Notes: generated by a model from the letters alone, not told the origin. A DNA stretch of 64,000 nucleotides from Thuidium tamariscinum (GCA_947034885.2 OX344749.2:37901682-37965681); one strand, 5' to 3'; counted from the stretch's first letter, positions 9,906 to 22,653 are shown. Made by a program: numbers and translations.

Positions 9906-12900
9906 ATGGCTTCCATTCGAGTAGATGGACATGTTGTTCCTATTGTGTTTCCGATAGTAGACGGTGGATGTGCTAGAGTTGCCAGCCACCTTCTCCATGT
10001 CCGATTTAAGTTTGTAGAAAACTCTATATATGTTGAGGAAGAAAAAATGTGGGAATCAGGAGAAGTACATCAGTCTGTCCCTGTTGACATGTCTATAGAA
10101 GATGGAAGACGTTACTGGCACCTTCCTCCGGGAAACTACAGAGCATATGGGCTTCCATTGTCTACACTCAGTGCCTCTACTGAAATCCTTAGTCGCCAAT
10201 CAGATAATTCCACTGTAGATATGCCTAAACCACCACATGCCGTTGCACTTAGCCCACCTGTACATACTCTGCCAATGAATGAGATGCATACAGTCCTTCG
10301 TACGGTGAAAGTAGAGAGATTAGATACTATTATAGAGTTGTCTTCCGATTCCGAAGGAGAGCCTGTAGATTGCAAGTCCAAGAAGCCTCATGCCTCTGTT
10401 CCCCTTGCATCATGCAAGATGGAAAGAGTAGAATCAATTTCCGATATTCCATCTAGAAGTCCCTCAACTTCGTCACTACCACTTCCTCTTGTACACCCAT
10501 ATGTAGCAGGGAGAGAAAGCATTATGGAATGTTTGAAGAGACTCGCTACAATGCGCCGGTCTCGCAATGAACTGTCGACAATAGATCTAGATACCCTTAA
10601 GCATCTTCAGGTTCCATACCTTCCGGCAGTATTTGACGGAGATGTCATCTTTGAATTGCCCCCGTGTCGCTCATCTTCTTCGTCGACTAGTGCTCGAAAC
10701 TTGGAGGGAATGGACAAGCGGTACGACGGACATCCGTGGTGCAAGCTCATGACAACTAACATCCACAACTCTGACAACTTGAAATTTCGTAAGTCGTATT
10801 GTGCTGGCCATCTCAGTTGTGAAAATCCAAATTGTGATTATTTGAAGAGAGCTTCTAAGAAAAATGAAACAGAGTGGACTGGCTATACTGTGTTTCCTTT
10901 TAGTCCGGGGGAGTGTCCACCAGCAGATTCAACTCTAGTTTGCAAAGTCTGCAAAACTTCACCATCCTGTCTTAGCGAATGCAAGGCTAGGATTTACTAT
11001 GCATATGCTGATAACCCAGAACTTAGTAGGGCTGCAATTCACTTTGGAAAGCACGAGCACCCTGTTGCTAAGGGAATGTATAGGGATTCCGCGGAAAAAA
11101 TTTGCGGACTCATAGCAGAGCAAGTGGAAAAGACACCCATGGCCACAAACTCTGCTATTGCTCTTTCTGCTAGTAAAGAGTTCTTAACGAGCTACTTGTT
11201 CCACAATGGAGAGGGCGAGAAAAAGATGTTGAGGGAGGAAGAAATGGAGGAGGTCATGGATCGCTTTCAATACCTAAGTAGTCCAAGTATTCGCAATGTT
11301 ATTTCTTCTTTCCGTTCTAACAACCGAGGAGGAGTGATCGACAACATTATGACTATGAAGAGAGAGTCCAAGTTCGAATTCATACATGACAGTGTCTTCC
11401 CTGGGCAAGGGAAGGAGAAGGTATACATCTTCAAGATGCTTACTGAAGGCCTAGGGAGTGGGGTGGACCTCGTAAAGCGCATGCAAGAAGGAGGTGATCT
11501 TCAGAATGCTTGGTTGATGTTTGACCACGTGAAGCGCGTGAAGGACTGGACCACAATGGCTTGCCACGTGTATGATACTCAGTACAAAAAGGTGATGACC
11601 ATTGCAATATGCGATATGCAATCCGAAGACACCGAGATTCAAGTACAGTTCTGGAGAAGCTTGAATATGGTAATGCATTCACATGGGGTGACTAATCCAA
11701 ACTTCAAGGGATTTATGGCGGATAGTGCCATGGCCAATTGGAATGCGGTACGCATTGTGTACGGAAGCGGTTCTGCCAATGTTGCCATAGAGAATCGAGA
11801 AAGAACATGTTTGCTGCATTGGAGTACCTCTCTCCATAAGCATACACAGAAGTACATCAAAGAAGCATTCCATCAACAACACATTTCATTGTGCAAGCAG
11901 TACAAGGACTCCAAGAATATGGACCAAGCAGAGATACGGTACCTAGCCATCCGGTCATGGTGGCTATCATCTGGAGCTGCCAATGAAGATGCACTTCATC
12001 ACTTGGACCATTGGCTAGCTTTTTGGCATTTTCGTTACCGGCAATGGGGAGGCTTCATGGACATGGTATGTTTAATCAATAATTGCAATTTGTATATCAA
12101 TTTGAAGTTTGAATTTACATTCTCTAATACAAAGTTCACTTCAATGTAAAATATGATCTCTGTTGAAGTGGAAGTGTAATTTTCTTTTCGAGTTTTTTTT
12201 TTTAATTTTTTTTTAATTTTGTACTTCAAGATATGGAAAATAAGGGGGTCCGGGTAATACTCAATCTACATGCCTCGGATCCGACGGTTCTCATCCGAGT
12301 ATCAGCATGACCCCCTCAATTTTATTCCTAACCTCAAAAAATGAACATCAGTAGGTATGCAATTCAAATATATTTGTCTCTGTAGACTAGATTTTTTTTG
12401 AATTAGTCTGATTTTTAGTAATTCAATACGGATATATCTTTCTACAATGAGAAGTCCTTGGAAGTCGTAATTACTATTGAAATATGTATTCAATAGTGAC
12501 CCTAATATTACAATCTAGAAGTTTGTTGTCTTTGGACTATAAATTTCTAACTATTTTCGAAATTTTTGTTCATTTGTAGAAGCTGAATCTTGAAGAGATG
12601 TTGGACTTACCATCGTGCAATCTATCTGAAACGGTGCATAACAAGTGGCTACAAATGTCTGGAAAGCGAGGGAACAACTTGTTTGATGCAACATGTGATG
12701 ACAGTATCCGTGCTTGGATGCAAATGACAAACTATCGTGCCTATTTGAGAGGTCATGCATCAGGATCAAGGCTGTCTAAGGGTGAGTTGAAGCTCAGAGC
12801 TGCTAGAAGGAGCGGGGATCCCAAAAAAATTGCAGATGCTTTGAATGAATTGCCTGGTTCAGAAGGTGTTGGAACTAGAGTACCGCACTTAGAGGGAGAA

Positions 12901-13941
12901 GAAATATTTGGGAGTATGAAGAGGAAGTTGGATGTGCCCATTGGTGATGCAGGAGATTCACATAGACCGGACAAAGTGAACTTTTCTCAACCTCGTGTTC
13001 GAACAAGGTCCACAACAACTTCTTCACCTTCTTTGCAAAATAAGGGTAAAGAATTAGAAGATTCTAGTGTAGGACATGTTACGATTGCATTTGAAAGTGA
13101 CTGCGACATATCTAAGTGGCATATAGCAAGGATTAGCCACAAATCCAACGCAAGATGTCAAGCTCAACAACAGAGATCCAGCATAAAGTGCACGTCAAAA
13201 ATTGCAAGAGGAAAGAAGGGAACTCCAGCTCCTACCTATCGTGGACAAAAAGAGGAATATGGCAGTAAGCGAGAGGTTGTGGCAGATTTCTGGTTTTGTT
13301 GGGACGACATTGAGCGATGTGTGAAAGGTACAAAGCGGAAGTGGGTAATTAATTGGCCACAGGTCCCGGAGGTATGGCCTGTTTTGAGTGGAACCAATCT
13401 CAACCGTGAAGAAACTTTGCTCTTGTAGCATGCGGGATTCCACCTCCAAGTACATCCAACATTATCACCACGGCAATTGTTCAGCATGTCAAAGATTTTC
13501 ACCACTGTTTTCTATGACGAACCTTCACCAAAGAACCCGGACACGTATCCTACAGTCAGGAACAATCGAACCATTCGAAGGACGGTAAATGCACCAACTA
13601 CAGAACAACGGAATAAATGGGAAAGTGCAGGGAATGTCAGAGGACAAATTTTGGAGGTCACATTACTCCCTTTTCCTGGACTTGGTGTAATTGTGGTACT
13701 TGAGACAGGGTCAAATTCTAACAGGAATGCATATCGAGTTACACTAGGAATGTTCCCAACGTGCACATGTCCAGATTTTGTGAACATGGCTGTTTCAGCT
13801 ATTGGTGGTCGTCAACAGTACGTGAATTGCAAGCACTTATACTATTTGTATAGGTACTTTTGCAAGATGGATGTCCACAAAGACAAATTCATTCATGCAC
13901 CAAGTTATAGCTTCAATGAGTTGAAGCTACTTCTACTCTGA
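9906..13941 (+). CDS. MULE-type transposase-like protein with GCM/WRKY-like and SWIM zinc fingers
   Basis: Exon 1 (9906-12065) ends ATG|GTATGT and exon 2 starts at 12580 after TTTGTAG; the join is in phase. Residues about 139-152 (IIELSSDSEGE) resemble a SUMO-interacting motif. Residues about 276-390 form a Cys/His domain (CENPNCDY, CKVCKTSPSC, FGKHEHP) like the GCM/WRKY fingers known from Mutator-like transposases. A DDE-like core follows: WLMFDHVK at about 537 and GFMADSAMANW at about 602. The C-terminus has a SWIM finger (CTCPDF ... NCKHLYYLY). MULE transposases cut and join DNA in the nucleus. A TAG at 13426-13428 interrupts the frame; it may be a decayed CAG, or be removed with a possible 57-nt intron (13372-13428, GTATGG...TTGTAG). 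It could be an element gene or a domesticated copy. Confidence 0.72.
12244..12316. repeat. GGATCC palindrome in the intron of the MULE-like gene
   Basis: It starts GGGGGTCCGGGTAATACTC, has core CTCGGATCCGA (12274-12284) and ends CATGACCCCC. It belongs to the family in the introns of the divergent ParB-methylase gene and lies in the 514-bp intron 12066-12579. Arms are partly diverged but still pair (ATACTC with GAGTAT). Confidence 0.75.
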
Positions 13942-16924
13942 GTGGGAATTATTGCAATTCCAGAATAGGCATGGCTAGATATGTTTATGTACTTCAATTG
14001 CATTTATAAATATATATTATGATTGCCATTTGGAGTGAATTCTCTCGTATTACAGAAGTATTCAAAACTATTAATGCATTCACAGAGTGTCACAGAATGT
14101 TTTATCAAAAAAATTTGTTGAATTAAATTGAGATGCATCAATACAACATTTTTTCTTATAAATCCCTTGCTAGTTTTGTAGATAATGGATAAACTACATG
14201 CTGAAAATTTTCCCCTAAACCTTGAAAGGCCTCACCCTTTAGCGAATAAAAGTTAAACTCAAAAATATAACATTTCACCTAAACCACGGTTATAGGTGAC
14301 ACAGTCATAGGTCATATTTTCACTATTTTCCGTAAAAAAACCAACTTTTCAACCAAAAAAATGGGGAAAAAAAAAATTTCAAAAAATTTTCAATTTTTTT
14401 GGTTTCCAGGCTCACAGGCTCACCGCTCCAAGCTCGCACGCTAGCGTCGTTGCTTCCAAACCCCTTTCAATATCAAGAGCGGGATACTAGATATAAAAAT
14501 CCAAAATTCTTAAAGCACGGTAATAGGTCCATGTCCTAAAAATCACTAAAAATTTCACCAGAAATTCTAGGCTCACAAAATAGCATCCCCGATGTTAGGG
14601 GGTTTGAAAGTATAAATTCAAAATATACCACTTTTACATAGAATAAAAGAGTTGTTTGTTGTTTAAAGTATCATATGAAATAACATGTACAAATATTTGA
14701 ATACATATGTGTACAATTTCGTATGACCAATGTATATATTCTTTGTATCAATATTTATATAATACACATGAATATAATTTTTTTGTATTTATATTCATCA
14801 TGTATATATATCACACAAATACAATGTATGGATATTTGAATGATATGTATACATTACATATATCCATACTTGCATGTATTATATAAAATACAACAAATTG
14901 TGTATTACACCATATAGGCCATGTATCAAACTACAAACTCTTTCAAACGTTCTTGGAAACACACCCAATCTTTAGAATAATGTCAAATTTGCATTGAAAC
15001 TTCAAATTAAAAGTACCTTAGCTTCCTAAAAAACTATTAATATGTGTTGCAATTTCTCAAAATCTCAAAAATAGAAGAAGTGATGTCCAAATTCCATAAC
15101 TTGGTGAAAATCGCACCACTACTTGCAAAGGTAGCTATGCACTTCTTTACTTGTAAAAGTGCTCTGATCTCATAGAATCTTCAAATGCATTGTGCTATAA
15201 TTATTTGAAAAACTTATTATACCAATTGTATCCTCTCCAAAAATTAGCTTCAGAACCTAAAAAACTTGTTTTGTACACTTCGTCAAAGTTGAAACACCCT
15301 CAAAGCCTTGTATTTGAAAAACATCTCTTTATCTTTTCACTCACACAACTATAATTTTACCATCACAATTTCAAACTAAGAGTTCTATATCTCAATAGTA
15401 AGCTACTATTTTTATAGAAAATTCTTTCAAATATCAAACTCAAATTCATAACATCCAAATCTCTACAAGCCCTTGAATCTATTTCCCTTGAATCAAGTTG
15501 GCAATGGAGCTTTTTTCACTCTAGCACTCATATCTTTTTCATTCAAGCTTCAAATACAACAAATCAAGTCTTTTTATAACCACAAAAACAAGTAAAATAT
15601 TCTCTCAAAATTTCATTGAAACAAAAGTATGCGTAAGTCGCTATCCAACTCTAAACACATGGCAAAGCTAAACAAATTATGGTGGAGGAGAGAGAAGATC
15701 CCGACTCCTCATTCAACTTTAAGGGCAACATTAGCCTATGCCTAAGCCAGATGAGCACCTATGTTTTCATTGGATAATCAACTTGACCCCTAAAACCCCT
15801 ACCTACCCCACCATTGTAGCTAAAATACCCCTTTAGATCACAAAAGAGCAAGCAATCTTCATTCCTTTTTTCTCCAATCTTCTACTCAACAAACTTAAGT
15901 TTGGATCATACACTTCCAAACATCTATACAAAGGACTTAAGACTAAATAATTGTTTATTAAAGGTAAAAAAAATAGCATTTCAAGAAAAATATCACTTCA
16001 TCTATAAGAACCTGAGTATGTGCTTCATAGTAGCTACTACATTCTGCCTTAATTACAGGATTTACAGATCGTTCTAAACATTGTTGATGATTACAACTTC
16101 CCTTAATGGATATGATTATATAATAATAGTGTTTGTTATTTAGCCCTTCAAAACTCCCTTTAAATGTCACTTCTTGGCCGTCAAATTCAACACATCCAAT
16201 TTGTAATTGTATCACTAATGCTTGAATGTCTTGTTGGAGATTCCCGTGCCACCACTGCTAGCTCCATGCAAGGTTGATTTGGTGGGCAGGAAGGCCTACT
16301 TTCTTCTTAAAAACACTCTTGCAATAAAGTGAGATCCAACAATGGAAGAGGCTAGTCCTGTAATTGGAATAAAAAAAACTCAAACTTTGAATCTAGTTGA
16401 GTCTCTTCACCTTGGAACTCAAAAAAAATCCTCTAATTCAACATATTGAATTCAAAGTAGAAAACATCAAAGAAGAACTATACCAACTCAATGAAACTTT
16501 TGAGTGATTTAGCTCATCTTATAACAATAATGCAAAGGCGTCACCTTGAAGCTTCTTCATGTAGCTAGTGACATCTTTTACACTATAATACTATAATACA
16601 ATAATCAAATCCACCCCAAACTCATATTAACATATATTTTCATATATTACATGCATTTATAATAGGACAATATCTTCCTTCCTCAATGAGCAAGGGATTC
16701 AATTAATCCTGACTTTCAATATTTACAAGAACAACATTTAATAACTGGCAGCATATGAGAGTAAGAAAACAAAATATTACACACCTATCTTGGATTTTGT
16801 GCAATCTTTTGGATATATATAGTACCCTCATTTGAGCTCTAAGCTCTTGCTTTCTTGTCTTGTCCACTAGATTCTAATGTCATTTTCTAGATTCTCTATA
16901 TGATTGCAATGGTAATTCAAAAGC
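13942..16924. other. AT-rich non-coding stretch
   Basis: No credible gene is seen. It contains two terminal fragments of a TIR element (14282-14590) and AT-rich low-complexity sequence with many TATAT/CATGTAT runs at 14700-14920. The rest is featureless to inspection. Confidence 0.6.
14282..14590. repeat. Two right-end fragments of the GCTCACAAAATAGC TIR family
   Basis: Each fragment begins with a CACGGTNATAGGT block (14282 and about 14515). They end in GCTCGCACGCTAGCGTCGTTG-like (14432-14452) and GCTCACAAAATAGC (14571-14584) termini. The same order of blocks is found at the right end of the element at 16925-18418. Confidence 0.55.
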
Positions 16925-18418
16925 CAGGGTTGCTATTTTGTGAGCCTATGAGCGTCAGCTTACAGTGAGCCTGTGAGCCTGTGAGCCTGCGAGCCTACAC
17001 AATTTTTTGAAGATTCCATCTAAGACTTTTGGCCAAATTTGATTAACTTTGGTAAATTTTAGTGCCTATTATTGTGGAACTATTATCATAGATCTATTAC
17101 CATAGTCCCTTGAATAACTTTGTTTTACCATTTATTGTACTTTGCTAGATTTTATGAAGGAAAAAAAATAGTGACTAATTATAATTTTTTGAAATCAAAT
17201 GAGGTTATTTCACAAATTTAGATTTTTGTGAACACTCTCCTTAGTCTTGCTTCTTAGTACCCCTTAGCACCAAGGAAAGTCCCACAACTCGGATTAAAAA
17301 AAAATCTTTTTTCCCCCACAATTAAGGGACTCCCCTCGGCACCGCAGGGAGTCCCTTGGCCAACCCCCCCCCCCCCATTTTTAAAATTTTTTTTCCAAGA
17401 ATAATTTTATTAGAGCTGTGGGACTCCTCTTGATGCCGAGGGGTACTAAGAAGCAAGACCAAGGAGAGTGTTCACAAAAATCTAGCAAAGCTTGACAAAT
17501 ATTGTTTCAAGATGATAAATAAATAATCATTGAATCAAGAAAAAAGAAATGAATCCCTTTATTGGATGAACAAGAGGATAATGAGTCAACTAATCAATAA
17601 TCTTGTATAACAAATTTCATTCTTTACAAAAGTAATCCCTATCAATCAATTTTTAAAAAAAAAATCTTAACAAGTTCCATTATTGATTCATTAAGACAAA
17701 ACTGTAGGTGCCTACATTGGCCTTTGAGAAGACCTACGCTACTATAAGATACTCATGAACAAATTGAAATTTGCCGTGCAACTAAGTTCTTTTCATATAT
17801 AATGAAATCATACAAACAAATTTTTTTCTAAAATTTAAACAAGTCCATTGACTTAAAAATGAAGAGGGAATAATTGATGCCCTCATATTGGCCTTGAGAA
17901 GACTTATAATGCTACAAAACATGATCAACCAAAATAAAATTTAGTATAGCAAAGATTTTTATCAACAAATTTTCTTTCTAAAATCTAAACAACTATAATA
18001 GTTATACATCAATAAAAATCATTAGTACCTTTTCCTAAACCTCAAAAAGATCTACATTATTATAGGATAATGATCAACCAATACTTTATATTAACTTAAT
18101 TCCATCTTTTTTCATCTTTCATATCAATTGAGTTCTTCATTTTTGTAATGTATACTTTTAAGTAAGATTGAAGATTAGAATCTTCATCCAATTTCAACAT
18201 AACCACGGTAATAGGTCCACAGTAATAGGTCTACAAAAATAGGTACTAAAATTTATTAGAAATAAAAAATTTTGATTCAAATTTTAAGATGGAGTCAATT
18301 TTAATGAATAAAATTAAGTTTTATAATGCTTCTTCAAAATTTTAAGCTCTGTGCTCACAGAATTTTCGGTGCTACGCTCACAGACTCACGCTCACAAGCT
18401 CACAAAATAGCACCGCTG
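16925..18418. mobile_element. Non-autonomous TIR DNA transposon, about 1.5 kb
   Basis: The left end reads CAGGGTTGCTATTTTGTGAGC and the right end is its inverse, GCTCACAAAATAGCACCGCTG. Homology continues inward for about 180 bp: GAGCCTGTGAGCC repeats, then a 'TAGGTAC-TAAAATTTA' block, then CTATTACCATAG and its inverse. There is no coding capacity. A smaller element is nested at 17221-17482. No convincing target duplication remains. Ends and TIR length suggest a MULE- or hAT-type non-autonomous element; the 10-bp duplication of a related copy at 22.7 kb favours MULE. Confidence 0.65.
17221..17482. mobile_element. Nested 262-bp MITE with TA target duplication
   Basis: Arms of about 70 bp start GATTTTTGTGAACACTCTCC and end with the inverse GTTCACAAAAATC, flanked by TA on both sides (17219-17220, 17483-17484). 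The arms are about 90% matched. The interior holds a C13 run at about 17365. TA flanks suggest a Tc1/mariner-type (Stowaway-like) element. Confidence 0.72.
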
Positions 18419-18523
18419 TTTTTCACCCTATCCTACCATAGATCTTTGATTTGACTATAACATTCTCCCCTTTGAAAGTCATACAACAAGCCCAAACCAA
18501 GAGGGTTGTAAGACATGCTTTAA

Positions 18524-18680
18524 AGCAACCTAATTTCACTATAATGTGTATATGCAAAATAGTGAAATTAGGTTGCCTTGACAATTAAGATTAACAATTA
18601 GATTGCTTTAACAATTAGGTTGCCTGCTTATAAATGTCAAGAAATTAATGTGTGGCAACCTAATTTCACTATTTTGTGCA
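18524..18680. repeat. Inverted copies of a GCAACCTAATTTCACTAT motif
   Basis: The motif occurs plus at 18525 and 18653 and inverted at 18555-18578, giving a small hairpin with outer arms CAAAATAGTGAAATTAGG and inverse. The same terminal sequence is found in the element at 60508-60724, so this is a relic of that family. Confidence 0.55.
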
Positions 18681-19640
18681 AAGTGAAGGAGGAACATCCA
18701 TTCCCAAATGTATCCCTTCCAATAGACTATAGACTCAGCCAATTGCATTGGTAGAGTTCCCTTAATGTGTTCGCCACATACTTGATTCTAATTGGTTGAT
18801 GCATTTCAAGGACACATAAATATTTGATTGGCTCAACACTAATTTTAGCAAGGTTTAGTTTTGGATGCAGCTATTGCACAGTTTCACTGGTCTAAGGAGC
18901 CAACACTTTGAAAAATCAAAGAAACTATAGGAGAGGGCTCTAAAACCAATCAAGCATTTTAGGGGTTGTGAAATGGATACTTGAACCTTGGGAAAATGAA
19001 CTATGGATTACAATAGAACTTGATTAGATTTGCCTTTACTTCTTCAATGGATGGTTTAAGAGCCACACTAGGTTCATTCCTAACTAAGTGGCTAGGTGTC
19101 TATTAATATAATTCAAAATAAAAATTTATTGTTCAACTATCTTCTTACAAGTATTAAAAAATCTAAAATTTTGACTAATTCAAGCATTCATTTCAGATTT
19201 AGAAAGGGATGCTTTTAGAGACCATTTCCATTGCTTTATACATTTTGCAATGTTAGTTTTTAAACGAGGCCTAGTTTTTATTCAAACTATGCATGGATGG
19301 GTTTCCAAGGGCCTATGATCACATATAGGGACCTATAGCAGATTGTGTTTGAAAATTCATAACTAATTCAATAATGCTTCAAAAAATATGAAACGACTAG
19401 TGTTAGGTTCCTTCTCAATATCTCTTTCACTGAAAAATAAACTAAAAATATTTCCATATCAAGAGATACACGAAAAAGGCACATCAGTGCTTAAATGGTC
19501 ACTTTTTGAGCCTCTTACCTTACATACAACATCCGAAAAATCTATTTTTTTTTGGGATAATCATGATTTTCACTCGCTAATACTAGAAAAATATCATTTA
19601 AAAAAAACACTGCCTCCAACTATGCTGAATTCCTTATTTG
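18681..19640. other. Non-coding, no feature seen
   Basis: AT-rich sequence between the MITE relic and the RbcS promoter. The open frames here lack recognisable protein character. Confidence 0.5.
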
Positions 19641-19940
19641 GACGGTTTTGGGTGCTTCCACCGTAGTGAAGGGGAGAAAAATCCACTTTGCCAACACCCT
19701 CTATCCCCCATCTGAACTTCCCCACCAAATGTGTCCACACATGAGAGCCCCCGTCCATCCTGTGGCCACGACACAACCACATCCGTAATCCAATCGCTCC
19801 CAGTGTGAGTGGCTCCCGCACTCGGGCAGTTTGCCACATAAGCCTCCACACTTGGAGGCTTCCTCACTCTTGCTCTTCTCTCCATTCGACTAAAGCTCGC
19901 GCCCCTGTGATTTGCTTGGCTTCTGCACATTCTCCCCGTC
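19641..19940 (+). promoter_or_regulatory. RbcS promoter and 5' leader region
   Basis: A sharp rise in GC begins near 19,660 and continues into the gene. A CCAAT box occurs near 19789 and a small inverted repeat, GCCTCC-N6-GGAGGC, at about 19841-19858. No clear TATA box was identified. The assignment rests mainly on position. Confidence 0.4.
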
Positions 19941-20629
19941 ATGGCGTCCATCGTTGCTGCTTCCGCGGCTGTGGCCCCCGCGGCATTTGCCGTGGCGTCG
20001 GCCTCAGTGTCGAGCTCGGAGTCGAGCTCCGTGAAGGCGTTCTCCGGACTGAAGAGCAATGGCTTGTTCGCGTCCAAGACCTCCAAGACGGGCTTCGTCC
20101 AGAACGGCAGCCGCGTCAATTGCATGCAGGTGTGGAACCCCATCGGCCAGACCAAGTTCGAGACGTTCTCGTACTTGCCCGACCTCACCGACGACCAGAT
20201 CGCCAAGCAGGTGGATTACATGATCCAGAAGAAGCTCATCCCCTGCCTCGAGTTCGATATCGTAAGGACCCTCCCTTCGTTCTCAATTGGGTTTGCAGTT
20301 GTGCGTCTGTTGGTGGTTTTGCGATTGTGCGTTGGTGAGTTCTGGGTCGCAATGCAGGTGTTCGTGTTTTGATTTTTGTGGGTTTTGTGTGAATTTGTGT
20401 GCAGAACCCCGACGGTGTGAGCCGTCATAACAACCGGAGCCCCGGTTACTACGATGGTCGCTACTGGACCATGTGGAAGCTTCCCATGTTCGGTTGCCAG
20501 GACGCGTCGCAGGTTCTGCGCGAGATTCAAGAGTGCAAGAAGGAGTACCCGAAGTCCTTCGTGCGCGTTTTGGGCTTCGACAATGTGAGGCAGGTGCAGA
20601 TCTGCGGCTTCTTGGTCGCCAAGCCTTGA
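19941..20629 (+). CDS. RBCS: RuBisCO small subunit, chloroplast precursor
   Basis: Two exons, 19941-20261 and 20405-20629, with a 143-bp GT-AG intron (ATC|GTAAGG ... TGTGCAG|AAC), encode 181 residues. Residues 1-61 are an Ala/Ser/Val-rich transit peptide ending SRVNC; the mature protein starts MQVWNP and is 120 residues long, the usual size. Conserved signatures are [12 protein letters not shown], the [20 protein letters not shown] hallmark of RbcS, and [14 protein letters not shown]. The protein assembles with RbcL in the stroma to form the carbon-fixing holoenzyme. The exons are much richer in GC than the surroundings, as expected for a strongly expressed nuclear gene. The gene looks intact. 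Confidence 0.97.
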
Positions 20630-22643
20630 TCGAGCCTCTGAATTTTGGGTATGAGTAGTCATCTGCTTGTGTAGCGCTTTCGGCAATGTGTGAAAGGGCA
20701 TTTTACAGCAATGCAATTTGGATTTCGCCTCTGGCTGGCTCCACGACAATTTGGAGTTTAGGGTTCATGCTCTCCTGCATTTTGCAATGTGTGGTGAATG
20801 ATGAGAGCGCTTGTGAAGAATTCATGCATGGCATGTAGTCTTTGTCGCATGGTGAACTTTTTGTGGGAATGGACGTGGGGTTTGTCTTTGCAAGGGATTT
20901 TCGATTCCTTATCACACTCTATGAACCAATGCGTCAGCGATTAATGACAATCCTTTCTTTCTTCCTCATTCAATTACGAATTTGAAGCAGTGTTGAATTG
21001 AAGGATTGCTTACGTTCTTCTTTGCAACGAGTAGTTTACTAGATCCTCCCTTAGCAACATTATTCTTCCCAAAGTTTTCCACTGACAGATTTTTGTTGCC
21101 CATGGATGCATTGGCACTTGGAATCATAGGCTTCGTTCATGTGATTTCATTATGTGCAAATTCTCAAATGTGAAGGGATTTTGTTCTACCCACAATAATG
21201 GCAATTTCGTTAAATTGGTCGAAATCCATAACTTTGGCTGTATCGAGGGTGAGTCGCCTGAAATGCAAATCGAGACCTGGTGGCCGTATCGAGAATTGTG
21301 TCAGTGTGTCGGATTTGATGGCCGAGTTTGAGGAGCATCCTGTAATCACTACGGAATTCCATTCCTGAAACATGAAATCTTGAGGTGGGCCATCTATAAA
21401 TTCAGAAATTCTCGTTGTTAATGCATCCATGAGTTCCAAATTTGGAGACTATAGAACGCTCTTTCAATTGTCCAACAATTCTTCACAGAAATTGAGAGAA
21501 TCTATACAAGCAACTATGAGTCCAGATTACTATGTCAGGTGTAGTCACCTCATTTCATGGTGAGAGATTCACGTCTTGAGCTCCTCAACCATGTCGGACC
21601 AATGTGTGGCTGATTGGCAGTGGCGCAACAATGTTATCCACTACAAGTATCACATCCCGTTCAGACTAGAGCCGAAATCGTAAAGTCTGCACGCCAAAGC
21701 CATGCCGGCGACGCTGCTGCGAGTTTTCAAAAGTATGTCGAGAAAATATGTTATGATAACCTCAGTGGATAACATTGTTCCACTATTGCCCTTTTTCATG
21801 CCTGCTTGAGATACTACTTAGTCCACAAATTTATTATTCATAATTTATACTTGCCTGTTGAACTGTGGATTCCAATTCCTCCATCTTTCCTAGCTTTTCG
21901 TCCCAATTTTGCACTTTCACAGTCTCAGACTGACAGCCACGAAAGATGACCGTCTGCGACCAAAGAAAAAGAAGGAAAAGAAGAAAGAGGGGAAAGCAAA
22001 GAAAAGAAAAAGGCAGGATAGAACTCAGTTTCAGCTGTGGATACAATCCAACGAGTATTTTCCTCCGGTGGTCTACTTCTCCAGTAATGTACCCTTTCTC
22101 TGTCCCTTTTGGACAACGTCATGTGTACAACCACACCAGGGTTGTTTTTTTGGGCCCCATGAGGCCCAAAGGCCTCAAAAAAAATTGGGTTGCACCAAGC
22201 CTATGGGAAAATTTTGAAGAAAAATTGGATGATAATGCCAAATTGCTCCAATTTTTTTAAATAAATTGGATGAAATTGCCAATTTTAAATGAAATTCATC
22301 CAAATATGTAGATGAAAAGATAGTTCTATTCAAAATATAGATGAATACTAAAATATTTGGCTTTATCATTTTCTCCTATGTTGCCACTTTAGCACTTCTC
22401 TAAAAACCAAAAAAAAAACCCTGAACCACACTGATTGGTCCACACTAATTTCTCAAATTAGAAGAATGAGCTTACAAAATTAAGGGCACTGCAATGTTAT
22501 GATTGTGAAATGGATATAACTCAAGAATTTTTCAACTTGCACAAATCCTAAGTATTGTGACTTTGATAAACTAGCGTCACACTTACTATCAAAACACAGA
22601 AGTGTAGTAATAATAGAATAATGAGAATCTATTTGTTTTAGTA
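20630..22643. other. Downstream of RbcS; one inverted-repeat element, otherwise nothing seen
   Basis: This holds the presumed RbcS 3' UTR and then non-coding DNA. The only structure noted is the inverted repeat at 21616-21795. Short open frames on both strands have no recognisable domains. Confidence 0.5.
21616..21795. mobile_element. Small TIR element (about 180 bp)
   Basis: Inverted ends of about 30 bp are GGCAGTGGCGCAACAATG and its inverse CATTGTTCCACTATTGCC, sharing AACAATGTTATCCACT exactly. The interior is GC-richer. No target duplication is obvious. The class is uncertain; hAT-like is possible. Confidence 0.5.
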
Positions 22644-22653
22644 GTTCTAATAG

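Noticed and set aside
17221-17482. Intrinsic terminator-like hairpin with C/T runs
   Set aside because: TA-flanked inverted repeats of a MITE explain it; rho-independent terminators are not expected in plant nuclear DNA.
20216-20749. Long minus-strand frame opposite RbcS
   Set aside because: Shadow of the GC-rich RbcS exons on the other strand.
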